A stretch of 23,543 nucleotides of DNA from a virus: positions 1 to 23,543 of the IMG/VR virus record IMGVR_UViG_3300042453_005840; one strand, written 5' to 3'. Shown one piece after another: positions 1 to 6,162 of this stretch. The position numbers and the translations under genes are program-made. Every line of letters begins with the position of its first letter. The stretch's first letter is position 1. The notes beneath the pieces are model-generated. The model was not told where the DNA came from and made no database searches. It saw nothing but the letters and a program-made list of their open reading frames with translations.

Positions 1-9
1 TGTTTGTAT

Positions 10-19
10 TATTATTTAA
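10..19 (-). promoter_or_regulatory. late-promoter-like TTAAATAATA motif, edge copy
   Basis: On the minus strand this reads TTAAATAATA, identical to the motif before the starts at 4229, 4561, 5734 and 7279. It follows the kinase stop codon and points to a gene whose start lies just off the left edge. It resembles the T4 late consensus TATAAATA through the shared TAAATA core. The match is seen directly; promoter function is inferred. Confidence 0.5.
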
Positions 20-25
20 TACAAA

Positions 26-658
26 TCACATATTAGCTAATAAAGAACCATCTTCTTCTCCGTAAAATTTACCGTTAGATTTGATGTACAAGGGTATTTG
101 CTCTATTCTTAGATCTGCTGGACCTTCAAGTGTAATTACTGCAGGACAATCTTCTTTTGAAAAGAAAATACCTAATTGTTTTTCATAAGACCCGACTACA
201 GCTCTAAAAAGATTATCAATTTCTTGACGATAAACTGGGTCGGTAGCACGGCCTTTCTTTGGAACTATATTAATTTCTTCTCTTAACGGCAAATAAAATA
301 TAATATCAAAAACTTTTATTGCTTCAAAAGCTATACGCTTTGAGTCCATTATAAATTCATCTGATACTTTACCTTTTTCATTAAGCCAAAGAGAATAAAC
401 AATATTATCAATTACACAACGATCAAAAACTAAAAACTCATTGTCTTTTGAAATAGCTTTCTGAGTGTCATCAATAATTGCGTTAAGAATTGCTCTTTGA
501 GACTCTTCAGTACCTTCTTCATTATTAACAATTTTACCAGTCTTTATAAGTTTACGATAAGTAGAATTAACTTCCTTATACATCGGCCACTTTTTAAGAA
601 ACCCTTTAATCAGTGTAGATTTACCATTACACTGTGTGCCCATAAACGCAATTTTCAT
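26..658 (-). CDS. P-loop (NadR-like/AAA_28-type) nucleoside or nucleotide kinase
   Basis: A 210-residue P-loop protein with a Walker A motif at residues 7-14 (GTQCNGKS) right at the N-terminus. A later VFDRCVIDN segment is typical of small-molecule kinases, where an Asp-Arg pair helps bind phosphates. The overall pattern resembles AAA_28 proteins, including the ribosylnicotinamide kinase half of NadR, and also deoxynucleotide kinases. It is the last visible gene of the operon that carries queD and queE, starting 2 bases after the queE stop codon. An NMN-adenylyltransferase-like gene lies upstream at 2365-2979, so a split NadR-like NAD salvage role is conceivable. A dNMP kinase supplying phage DNA synthesis is the main alternative. 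Kinase fold is well supported; substrate is not determined. Confidence 0.7.
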   Translation of the reverse strand: MKIAFMGTQCNGKSTLIKGFLKKWPMYKEVNSTYRKLIKTGKIVNNEEGTEESQRAILNAIIDDTQKAISKDNEFLVFDRCVIDNIVYSLWLNEKGKVSDEFIMDSKRIAFEAIKVFDIIFYLPLREEINIVPKKGRATDPVYRQEIDNLFRAVVGSYEKQLGIFFSKEDCPAVITLEGPADLRIEQIPLYIKSNGKFYGEEDGSLLANM

Positions 659-660
659 TG

Positions 661-1419
661 TTATACTTTAAGTGCTTTGTTCCAAATTAGCAATTGAAGT
701 CTTGGTGAAAAATTAACATGCATAGCTTTTGCATACTCTGCTACAGCAGGGGCGTTCCGGACATGTTCTTCTCTTGAACCACAACATGGCATAAACCAAA
801 TACGATATAGAGGTACATTAATACCTTGATCGTCGTTAACATATTTTTTCCAAATTTCTTCAATATCTTTATCTGAAGTAATAACAAATTTAAAACCAGA
901 GCCATGCGATACGTGCCACCGTAATACATCCGGTTTATATGTTTTTTCCTCGGGATCGCCATTAGTTGATAATTTAGGAGATGTTGTGAATGTAGCCTTA
1001 AAAACAGTGCGCCATATTTCAGAAGGAATAAGTGTTGCATTAGTTTCAAAATCAATACGCGGAATAAAACCATATTTGTCTACAAAAGCCTCAATAAATT
1101 TAAGAAGCTGCTTTTCCTGAATAAAGGGCTCTCCACCGGTTAGTTTAAGAATAGCTCTATTGCGAAGATGTTCAATATAGTTATTATCTTCCATCATTTG
1201 AAATACTTCAGCAAAGGTTTTTTTATTCTTTACTGACCAAGATACAAACGAATCACAACCGTTCGGTGAATCTTCTGAAGCAAAACCTATACAAGTTAAA
1301 TTACACATAGCCATACGCATAAAAACAGATGGCTGCCCTACAAATTCACCTTCTCCTTCGATAGTATAAAACACTAAATCGTCAGATAAGAACAATGTTT
1401 CTTTATTAATATCAATCAT
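661..1419 (-). CDS. queE: 7-carboxy-7-deazaguanine synthase QueE-like radical SAM enzyme
   Basis: QueE converts 6-carboxytetrahydropterin to 7-carboxy-7-deazaguanine, the step after QueD on the way to preQ0. The 252-residue protein has the QueE opening TIEGEGEFVGQPSVF (residues 19-33) and the SAM-binding GGEP motif at 95-98. The Fe-S cluster cysteines appear to be C39, C43 and C55, spaced CX3CX11C rather than the usual CX3CX2C. The insertion lies between the second and third cysteines. It sits 3 bases after a small membrane protein gene and in one operon with queD. In phages such genes usually feed 7-deazaguanine modification of phage DNA or tRNA; no later pathway gene (queC, a DpdA-type transferase) is in the window. 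A GGGGGT run 7-12 bases before the ATG could help initiation. Confidence 0.82.
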   Translation of the reverse strand: MIDINKETLFLSDDLVFYTIEGEGEFVGQPSVFMRMAMCNLTCIGFASEDSPNGCDSFVSWSVKNKKTFAEVFQMMEDNNYIEHLRNRAILKLTGGEPFIQEKQLLKFIEAFVDKYGFIPRIDFETNATLIPSEIWRTVFKATFTTSPKLSTNGDPEEKTYKPDVLRWHVSHGSGFKFVITSDKDIEEIWKKYVNDDQGINVPLYRIWFMPCCGSREEHVRNAPAVAEYAKAMHVNFSPRLQLLIWNKALKV

Positions 1420-1422
1420 AAA

Positions 1423-1620
1423 TTAACCCCCAATAATAAACTTGTAAAGTACACTACAAAGCACAATTGCAACCCACCCTAAGGGATTGAGTAATAATAG
1501 ATAAAACATTGCAAAAATCAATACTGAACAAATAGTTAAAAAGTCCCAAAAACCGATTTTACGGTCCTTAGGGACAACTTGTTCAAATTTAGCTGTAATT
1601 ACTTCAAGATCCTTTTTCAT
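1423..1620 (-). CDS. small two-helix membrane protein
   Basis: A 65-residue protein with a polar N-terminus (about residues 1-23) followed by two hydrophobic stretches, roughly residues 24-44 and 46-63, separated by a short NPLG turn. This predicts a helical hairpin in the inner membrane with little outside it. I chose the ATG at 1620; an in-frame GTG at 1629 would add three residues. The start lies inside the 3' end of queD, overlapping it by 17 bases, and queE begins 3 bases after its stop. The family is not recognised. Its position between queD and queE suggests co-expression, not a role in deazaguanine synthesis. Small phage membrane proteins often act in lysis or superinfection exclusion, but nothing in the sequence shows this. 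Confidence 0.6.
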   Translation of the reverse strand: MKKDLEVITAKFEQVVPKDRKIGFWDFLTICSVLIFAMFYLLLLNPLGWVAIVLCSVLYKFIIGG

Positions 1621-2050
1621 AAATTGCACTATTTAAATCATGTTCCCAAACTTCTACTCTTTCAATCCAGCAACGACCAGTAGACATTTCTCGAATCATG
1701 GGGTCTACTTTTTTGAAGCACCACTCGGCTGTCTTCTCTATACCTACTCCATCCATAATACGGAGCTGACAGCCACCATATTCATGTAGACGTTTAAATT
1801 CTTCTAATAACGGATCATCTTTAGCAATACAAAGAGTGTGATCAAACTGATCCTGTAAAACTTTTTTAACATGTTTTAATCCGCCAAAATTAATAACCCA
1901 ATTTTTATCATCAAGACCTGCACACCCGAACCAAAACTTTGCTTTAAGTTGATAACCGTGCACATACTTACAGTGTGTACCTTTCGCACCCCACTGCCTA
2001 AAGGCACAAGATCCTAATTCTATAACCTTTGTTGATTGAAATTTACTCAT
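1604..2050 (-). CDS. queD: 6-carboxytetrahydropterin synthase QueD-like
   Basis: QueD makes 6-carboxy-5,6,7,8-tetrahydropterin from dihydroneopterin triphosphate, supplying QueE. The 148-residue length is near the family norm. Recognisable parts are the C27-x3-H31 pair, the GLDDKNWVINFGGLK core (residues 45-59) and the FDHT motif (69-72, H71). The usual zinc set is three histidines in an AAH and an HGH context. Here the first region reads FRQW and the second HGY, so two usual ligands seem replaced, and H26 is a possible substitute. Such FRQ...SHC...HGY variants are, as far as I recall, a recognised QueD-like subgroup. The gene overlaps its upstream neighbour by 1 base and the following membrane protein gene by 17, so it is translationally linked to both. 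Confidence 0.8.
   Translation of the reverse strand: MSKFQSTKVIELGSCAFRQWGAKGTHCKYVHGYQLKAKFWFGCAGLDDKNWVINFGGLKHVKKVLQDQFDHTLCIAKDDPLLEEFKRLHEYGGCQLRIMDGVGIEKTAEWCFKKVDPMIREMSTGRCWIERVEVWEHDLNSAIYEKGS
1627..1636 (-). promoter_or_regulatory. weak late-promoter-like motif (TTAAATAGTG)
   Basis: The minus strand reads TTAAATAGTG, two changes from the TTAAATAATA motif seen elsewhere. It ends 6 bases before the ATG at 1620 and lies in the final codons of queD. It might give the small membrane protein an extra late start site. The match is imperfect and may be chance in AT-rich DNA. Confidence 0.25.
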
Positions 2051-2337
2051 TAAGCCTGTTGTAGTGGTACAATATTAAGGTTCTCTTTAAAGAAGTTAAA
2101 CACGGATTGTGTCCAATTATCTTCGTAATTTTCTTCTTGATAAAAAACAATATTTTTAAGATTTGTTGAACCGTTTAATTGGGTTTTAAGCTTTTTAGAA
2201 AGGGAAACCATTTTATTAATATCTTTCTCAGACCAATCAGCTCCAACATTAACAGAAGAAGCAAACAACAAGGCTTCTAAAAGCATGTTTGCCTCATCTT
2301 GTTTAAGCTCAAGTGTTACTGTACTACTATTTTTCAT
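2050..2337 (-). CDS. hypothetical protein, first gene of the que operon
   Basis: A 95-residue protein that I do not recognise. It looks mostly helical: residues about 10-30 (ELKQDEANMLLEALLFASS) and 38-55 are amphipathic, and the C-terminus has an aromatic stretch (WTQSVFNFF). It has no cysteines, signal peptide or membrane segment. It is the promoter-proximal gene of the operon with queD and queE and overlaps the queD start by one base (TAATG). Its ATG lies 8 bases after a perfect TATAAT, so its mRNA should begin at or just before the start codon. Early-expressed small phage proteins of this type are often host-takeover factors, but that is only a guess from position. Confidence 0.65.
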   Translation of the reverse strand: MKNSSTVTLELKQDEANMLLEALLFASSVNVGADWSEKDINKMVSLSKKLKTQLNGSTNLKNIVFYQEENYEDNWTQSVFNFFKENLNIVPLQQA

Positions 2338-2345
2338 ATAGCAGT

Positions 2346-2373
2346 ATTATACTGACTTCAGAGCTTATTTCAA
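2346..2373 (-). promoter_or_regulatory. sigma70-type promoter for the que operon
   Basis: On the minus strand the -35 box TTGAAA (2368-2373) is followed by a 16-base spacer and a perfect -10 box TATAAT (2346-2351). The ATG of the first gene begins 8 bases after the -10 box. Transcription should start at about 2339-2338, so the message would be leaderless or carry 1-2 bases. The -35 box lies just upstream of the adenylyltransferase gene's stop codon edge (2365-2367), with which the spacer overlaps. This is the best promoter match in the window and marks the que operon as early. Confidence 0.75.
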
Positions 2374-2979
2374 CTTTTTATTAAACAAGTTATATATACT
2401 CGGATCAAACTTACCATAAAGGTCTACGATGATTTGCTTTTTTTCTGGCTCTGTAACATGCTTATATATATCTCTTATTTGAGTTGCCCCTGTAATAGTT
2501 TTACCCAACACTTTAAAAGGAAAAGTTTTTCCTACTTTTACGTAGCCTTTTTCTCCCATAGGGAGCAACTTGTCGGCATCTTCTAATTTTTGCAAATAGG
2601 GCATTGTGCCGTCTTTTTTAGGTTTGTAAGAAAAACGGTCTGCATCTTTTTGAGATACCACATAAATTAAATGATCTTTATTTTCATTATAATTTTTAGT
2701 TATCTCTTTTGCTACATAGGTAGCAGCAACCTGTATTATGCGATCTCTAGGTACGCCTGCTTTTTCTAATAAAAATTTACGTTCTTGAAAATTAAACGGT
2801 GACTTTTCATTAACAACATTAGATGTAGCTACCCATACATCCGCATCTGGATATTCTTGTACTAAAGCATTATAAGCCGCAGCATGTCCTTTGTGTGCAG
2901 GTTGAAATCGACCGGAGTAAATTATTACAAGTTTACCATCTCTTGTTTGTTCGGTAAAAAAATTATTAAAAGCTATCAT
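2365..2979 (-). CDS. NMN-adenylyltransferase-like nucleotidyltransferase
   Basis: A 204-residue protein of the HIGH/(H/T)xGH nucleotidyltransferase superfamily. The signature GRFQPAHKGH is at residues 23-32, and the C-terminal ITGATQIR (162-169) matches the ISSTxIR phosphate-binding motif of nicotinamide-mononucleotide and phosphopantetheine adenylyltransferases. Such enzymes join a nucleotide phosphate to AMP or CMP, for example NMN + ATP to NAD. The gene overlaps the upstream ligase-like gene by 4 bases (ATGA), so the two are probably made together. Possible roles are NAD synthesis during infection, replenishing NAD against NAD-depleting host defences, or activation of another small phosphate. 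The fold is clear; the substrate is inferred. It could equally be a cytidylyltransferase. Confidence 0.75.
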   Translation of the reverse strand: MIAFNNFFTEQTRDGKLVIIYSGRFQPAHKGHAAAYNALVQEYPDADVWVATSNVVNEKSPFNFQERKFLLEKAGVPRDRIIQVAATYVAKEITKNYNENKDHLIYVVSQKDADRFSYKPKKDGTMPYLQKLEDADKLLPMGEKGYVKVGKTFPFKVLGKTITGATQIRDIYKHVTEPEKKQIIVDLYGKFDPSIYNLFNKKLK

Positions 2980-4229
2980 TTAAATTTATCCTCTTTTGAA
3001 ATTGCAAAATTTGCTTTAGAAAATTCTAATCTATCGACAAGTTTTACCATATTACCGACCTTGTCTACAGCAACGAACCCTTCACCGGGGGTAACTTTAA
3101 GTGTGCCGTCTGGTTGTGTTAAAAATTGTTTTGTTTTAATAGCAGAAGAGTACTTGTTAAAAAATATTTTTTTAAGCTCTGCTAATTTTTTTGTTATGTT
3201 AAAGATATTGACTACAGACATTTTGTTGGTATTAAAAAATTGAACTGCTTTATCTTTAGCATCTACTTTTTTTTGTCTACCAGCTTCGGTTTTCATTTTA
3301 TCTGCCTCTTTGTCCATTCTGGCATTGTACCAACTTATAAACTCGTTGAAGGTTTCTTCCGGATCATCTACAAATTTACCTTGGCGGATAAGAGTGTTTA
3401 TAAATGTGTTGGCTAAAATATAAAAATTATTAGGAAGTGCTGTCCAGTCTGTTATCCCTGAAGCCTTTTGTATTGAGTTTACTGTTTCAGCAATAACTTG
3501 TTTTTCGTTATCCGTTAGTGTTACCGTACCAGAAACATCTTTAAACTTAGCATCGTCAAACCAAACTTCTGGAGTTTGATTAAACTCTGAAACATTAACA
3601 TCAGCTGACTTTGAAAGTTCTGTCAAAGAAGGTCCTGTATAACGAGTATGAAATACTACACCGATTTGAGCGTTTTGAATTCTTTTGCCAAGCTCAGAGC
3701 TAGCTTCAACAGCGTATGTAATGGTATTAGGCTTGAAAGTAATTAGTTTTTCACCTTGAAAGTTTATTTGATTGAGTGTAGCTTTATCAAACATAAAGTC
3801 ACATTGATATACATTAGACTTTATAACTTTTGAAAGATATAAAAGAGCCATCTTCATTTTTTCGGCCAATCCGGGTGCTTGACCGTAATTTATCTGAATA
3901 TCTTGAACAGTGTAGTTAATTTTTGGTGTCTTCGCTGCTATACTTTTTGTAGACACAAAAAACTTATTATTTTCAGGATTATAACCACAAATTATAGCAG
4001 GTGCGCCGTCGTATTTTACCGTTGTAAAAACACCAGAATCAGCATTACCGTTAAAAGCGTCCATGAGAGCATTGATAAATGAGAGAGCGGTATCTAGTCC
4101 TTCCTTTTGACGAGTTAAAATAAGCTCCTCTAAATGGGTGAGATGCTTTATAATACCCGTTTGTTGTTCAATAACAAGGTATTTACTAATACTGTTTTTA
4201 TAAAAGCTATTAAAAGCTTGTTCAATCAT
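2976..4229 (-). CDS. large phage protein with ligase/nucleotidyltransferase-like motifs
   Basis: A 417-residue protein. It contains motifs like those of the covalent nucleotidyltransferase superfamily (DNA ligases, RNA ligases, capping enzymes): motif I K72-Y-D-G75, where the lysine would carry AMP; a possible motif III at YQCDFMFD (141-148); motif IV EGFV (383-386); and motif V VKLVD (395-399). The segment ITFKPNTITYAV (163-174) reads like a conserved block of phage relatives, which I believe are catalogued as a domain of unknown function. The middle (about 200-370) is helical and polar, unlike a minimal ligase. The gene starts 7 bases after a TTAAATAATA motif and overlaps the adenylyltransferase gene by 4 bases. 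Nucleotidyl transfer is an inference from motifs; which nucleic acid or protein is the acceptor is not visible. Confidence 0.5.
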   Translation of the reverse strand: MIEQAFNSFYKNSISKYLVIEQQTGIIKHLTHLEELILTRQKEGLDTALSFINALMDAFNGNADSGVFTTVKYDGAPAIICGYNPENNKFFVSTKSIAAKTPKINYTVQDIQINYGQAPGLAEKMKMALLYLSKVIKSNVYQCDFMFDKATLNQINFQGEKLITFKPNTITYAVEASSELGKRIQNAQIGVVFHTRYTGPSLTELSKSADVNVSEFNQTPEVWFDDAKFKDVSGTVTLTDNEKQVIAETVNSIQKASGITDWTALPNNFYILANTFINTLIRQGKFVDDPEETFNEFISWYNARMDKEADKMKTEAGRQKKVDAKDKAVQFFNTNKMSVVNIFNITKKLAELKKIFFNKYSSAIKTKQFLTQPDGTLKVTPGEGFVAVDKVGNMVKLVDRLEFSKANFAISKEDKFK

Positions 4230-4236
4230 AACGCTG

Positions 4237-4246
4237 TATTATTTAA
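4237..4246 (-). promoter_or_regulatory. late-promoter-like motif before the ligase-like gene
   Basis: The minus strand reads TTAAATAATA, ending 7 bases before the ATG at 4229. The TAAATA core matches the T4 late consensus TATAAATA. Initiation a few bases downstream would leave at most a very short leader. It overlaps the stop codon of the possible 22-residue ORF at 4239-4307. Confidence 0.55.
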
Positions 4247-4307
4247 GCGTTAAGAGATAGCGTAGTTTATTAATAACTGCTAGAATTTCGTCTCTGAATT
4301 TGCTCAT
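4239..4307 (-). CDS. possible 22-residue ORF beginning MSKF
   Basis: An ATG at 4307 opens 22 codons (MSKFRDEILAVINKLRYLLT, then LK) before a TAA. The first four residues match the start of the upstream 82-residue protein (MSKF), and the ATG is only 5 bases after that gene's stop (TAA CTGGT ATG). It would form one short amphipathic helix. The AAATAA of the following promoter motif supplies its stop codon. It may be a leader-type ORF coupled to its neighbours, a decayed gene end, or chance. Little more can be said at this length. Confidence 0.3.
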   Translation of the reverse strand: MSKFRDEILAVINKLRYLLTLK

Positions 4308-4312
4308 ACCAG

Positions 4313-4561
4313 TTACACAGCAGGTTGTGTAGCGATATTAGGCTGTTGTGCAGTTTTTTGTTGCTGTTGTTTTTGAGCGTCGAGAATTTGTTGCAACACT
4401 TTTGGATCCAAATTAAGCAATTTTGCAGCTTGCTGAACGGCTTGTTGTTGCTGAGCAGGAGTTTGATTTGTTGTCTGATTTCCTGCAGCAGGCTGCGTTT
4501 GCGTAGATGTAACGGGTAACGCTTCTTCTATTTTTTTATAAACGGCATCAAATTTACTCAT
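4313..4561 (-). CDS. small glutamine-rich protein
   Basis: An 82-residue protein of low complexity. After an N-terminal helix (MSKFDAVYKKIEEALP, residues 1-16) it is dominated by Gln, Ala, Thr and Pro, with runs such as QQQQ and a Q-rich tail. One more ordered stretch, LLNLDPKVLQQILDAQKQQ, lies between about residues 48 and 66. There are no cysteines, membrane segments or enzymatic motifs. It follows a TTAAATAATA motif by 3 bases, so it is probably a late gene and perhaps a minor virion or assembly protein. The family is not recognised. Its low-complexity tail makes homology searches unreliable. Confidence 0.6.
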   Translation of the reverse strand: MSKFDAVYKKIEEALPVTSTQTQPAAGNQTTNQTPAQQQQAVQQAAKLLNLDPKVLQQILDAQKQQQQKTAQQPNIATQPAV

Positions 4562-4564
4562 ATA

Positions 4565-4574
4565 TATTATTTAA
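4565..4574 (-). promoter_or_regulatory. late-promoter-like motif before the Gln-rich gene
   Basis: The minus strand reads TTAAATAATA, separated from the ATG at 4561 by only TAT. This is one of the closest pairings in the window. If it acts as a T4-like late promoter, transcription would begin at or very near the start codon. Confidence 0.6.
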
Positions 4575-4628
4575 TCAGGAACAGTAATTTTCTCGGCCTA
4601 TTTGGCGAAGGGCTTACAATTCTTTACA

Positions 4629-5120
4629 TTAATTAGGGGTGCCGTTAGCTAAATCAACTGTGCCCATTGAAAAAGTTTTAGTTTTTTTATTTTTCTTTTG
4701 AAAATTGTATAGAGCGTTTTTCTTGAGAAATTTTTCAAGCTTTGAACTAATAAGTTTATTACTTGATACAGCTCTTAGAATAGCATATTCAGTATCCGGA
4801 GAATCTAGTTGTTTAACTTTAACCCACGGTACCGGAAGCACCTTTAAAACATTTTGTAAATGTTTATCGGTAAATCCTACTTCTTTCGGTAAAGAGTAAA
4901 CAACAAGCGCTTTAGGGTACTTTGAACTGCATTTTTGATATCCATGACAAAGTTTATCGAGACAGTAGTGATAAAAGAATTTTTGAATATCCTTAGATTT
5001 AAAGCTGTAAGGAATCTTATACTTTTTACAGAATCCATACGACTCTTTTAAAGCTTCTAAAAAGTGGGGATAAAAATCTATACCGCAAACGCGAGACTTA
5101 GGGTATTCTTTAAAATGCAT
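4629..5120 (-). CDS. hypothetical protein
   Basis: A 163-residue basic protein that I do not recognise. It has five cysteines scattered in the first half (in VCGIDFY, GFCKKY, YCLDKLCHG and QKCSSKY), a central alternating region (ALVVYSLPKEVGF) that suggests a beta strand and helix, and a lysine-rich C-terminal third (KKNKKTKTF). No catalytic motif, signal peptide or membrane segment is visible. The ATG at 5120 overlaps the stop of the upstream zinc-module gene by one base (TAATG), so the pair is translationally coupled. A 67-base spacer separates its stop from the motif before the Gln-rich gene. By context it belongs to the late minus-strand block. Confidence 0.6.
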   Translation of the reverse strand: MHFKEYPKSRVCGIDFYPHFLEALKESYGFCKKYKIPYSFKSKDIQKFFYHYCLDKLCHGYQKCSSKYPKALVVYSLPKEVGFTDKHLQNVLKVLPVPWVKVKQLDSPDTEYAILRAVSSNKLISSKLEKFLKKNALYNFQKKNKKTKTFSMGTVDLANGTPN

Positions 5121-5734
5121 TATTGTAATAATGCTTGAACTTGCTCGAGTGTCAAGCCATCTTTAATAGCACTATCAGTAGTTTCATGAAGTTGGGCAAA
5201 AATATTATTAATCTTTTGCTCGTACTCTAAAAACTTTTTATGGTTTTCTTTATTGTACTCAATTTTAGAAGCATTTTCTAAAATTGCTGTCTGGTTTATA
5301 AGATCTAATTTTGAACCAAGATATTTTTTAATTTTTAAAATTGTTTTAGTTTCTGAAGAATAAGCGGCTTTTTCTTGTTCAGTAATAGGCTCTTTAACTT
5401 TATCTCCTTTTTCATTTACAATACCGAGTTTATAAGCTTCAAAATCTGTAAAGTTTTTATTAAGTTGTTGGGTTAAAAATTTGTTTTTTAAAGATTCGTT
5501 AAACATTTTGTTATAATCAATACCGTGAAGATGTATATCAGAAAACGGATTTAATTTACACCCACGACCGTAATTTGGTGAACCACAATAAGAACATTTT
5601 TTAGCATCACTTGGATGAAAATGCACTCCTTTAGGCGCATACCTACAACCTTTACCATAAGATGTCGCATTGCAATATAAACACCTTGAAACCGGCTTAA
5701 AAGAGGAAGCTTTTTTTTCGTCAATTAGTTCCAT
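5120..5734 (-). CDS. protein with two tandem zinc-binding-like modules
   Basis: A 204-residue protein whose first 71 residues hold two copies of one module. Copy 1 is C18-x2-C21-x8-C30-x7-H38-x-H40. Copy 2 is C47-x2-C50-x8-C59-x8-H68-x-H70. Both share a YGxGC core and a P-rich link to HxH. Three cysteines and a histidine pair are a plausible zinc site. The rest is polar and helical, with coiled-coil-like stretches near residues 130-200. The spacing implies an internal duplication. Zinc-ribbon-like modules of this shape occur, as I recall, in other T4-type phage proteins of unknown role; binding of nucleic acid or protein is possible. Its ATG lies 4 bases after a TTAAATAATA motif and overlaps the GIY-YIG gene's stop. 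Confidence 0.65.
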   Translation of the reverse strand: MELIDEKKASSFKPVSRCLYCNATSYGKGCRYAPKGVHFHPSDAKKCSYCGSPNYGRGCKLNPFSDIHLHGIDYNKMFNESLKNKFLTQQLNKNFTDFEAYKLGIVNEKGDKVKEPITEQEKAAYSSETKTILKIKKYLGSKLDLINQTAILENASKIEYNKENHKKFLEYEQKINNIFAQLHETTDSAIKDGLTLEQVQALLQ

Positions 5735-6153
5735 TATGTATTATTTAAGAGGTTCTTGGGCGGAGTCCCGATACGAACATTTATAATTCCGTTGTAATAG
5801 TCATTCCTACGAAGAACGTCTCGAGCTATCTGTTCTTTAATCTCTTCGTATCCGAGTTCCCATTTGGAACCACACACTTTTAAAATACGAAATTCAAAAT
5901 TTTCTTTGCCATATTTTTGAATATCTTCGTTTAGTTCTTTTGAAGATGAAGTGTATGTTTTCCAATCTGATTCTTTATGATCTATTCTATTACGAGTTTT
6001 GCCCTTAAGGGGCTTACGTTTAATTTTACGGATACACTGCTTTTTACCGATATATTTTTTACCATTAACCTTGTTTGCTATTTCATAAATGAAACCAAAC
6101 ATGTTTTCATGTATATAAACATTTTCGTTAATGAGCCAATGACCGGTATCCAT
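5734..6153 (-). CDS. GIY-YIG family endonuclease-like protein
   Basis: A 139-residue protein. The GIY-YIG signature appears as GFIY (residues 20-23) and YIG (34-36), followed by a basic segment (KKQCIRKIKRKP) that could supply the catalytic arginine. A later KWELGYEEI segment could supply the metal-binding glutamate. DWKTYTSSSKELNEDI and KYGKENFEF are typical of short phage GIY-YIG proteins often labelled Seg-like homing endonucleases. Such enzymes cut one or both DNA strands; free-standing copies commonly spread between phage genomes. It lacks a clear C-terminal DNA-recognition domain, so it may be a minimal nuclease. M18 is an alternative start just before the motif. Its stop overlaps the zinc-module gene by one base. 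Degradation of host DNA or repair are other possible roles. Confidence 0.7.
   Translation of the reverse strand: MDTGHWLINENVYIHENMFGFIYEIANKVNGKKYIGKKQCIRKIKRKPLKGKTRNRIDHKESDWKTYTSSSKELNEDIQKYGKENFEFRILKVCGSKWELGYEEIKEQIARDVLRRNDYYNGIINVRIGTPPKNLLNNT
5739..5748 (-). promoter_or_regulatory. late-promoter-like motif before the zinc-module gene
   Basis: The minus strand reads TTAAATAATA, 4 bases before the ATG at 5734. It lies inside the last codons of the upstream GIY-YIG gene, where it encodes Leu-Asn-Asn followed by Thr and the stop codon. Confidence 0.55.
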
Positions 6154-6162
6154 AAAGCAGAA

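Noticed and set aside
497-1073. Overlapping frames at 497-697 (+) and 741-1073 (-)
   Set aside because: Both are shadows of the kinase and queE genes, with no recognisable motifs and implausible composition.
4580-4612. Possible hairpin in the 67-base gap after the 163-residue gene
   Set aside because: Only about five pairs with a bulge around an AAATA loop, and no T-run follows on either strand, so it does not look like an intrinsic terminator.
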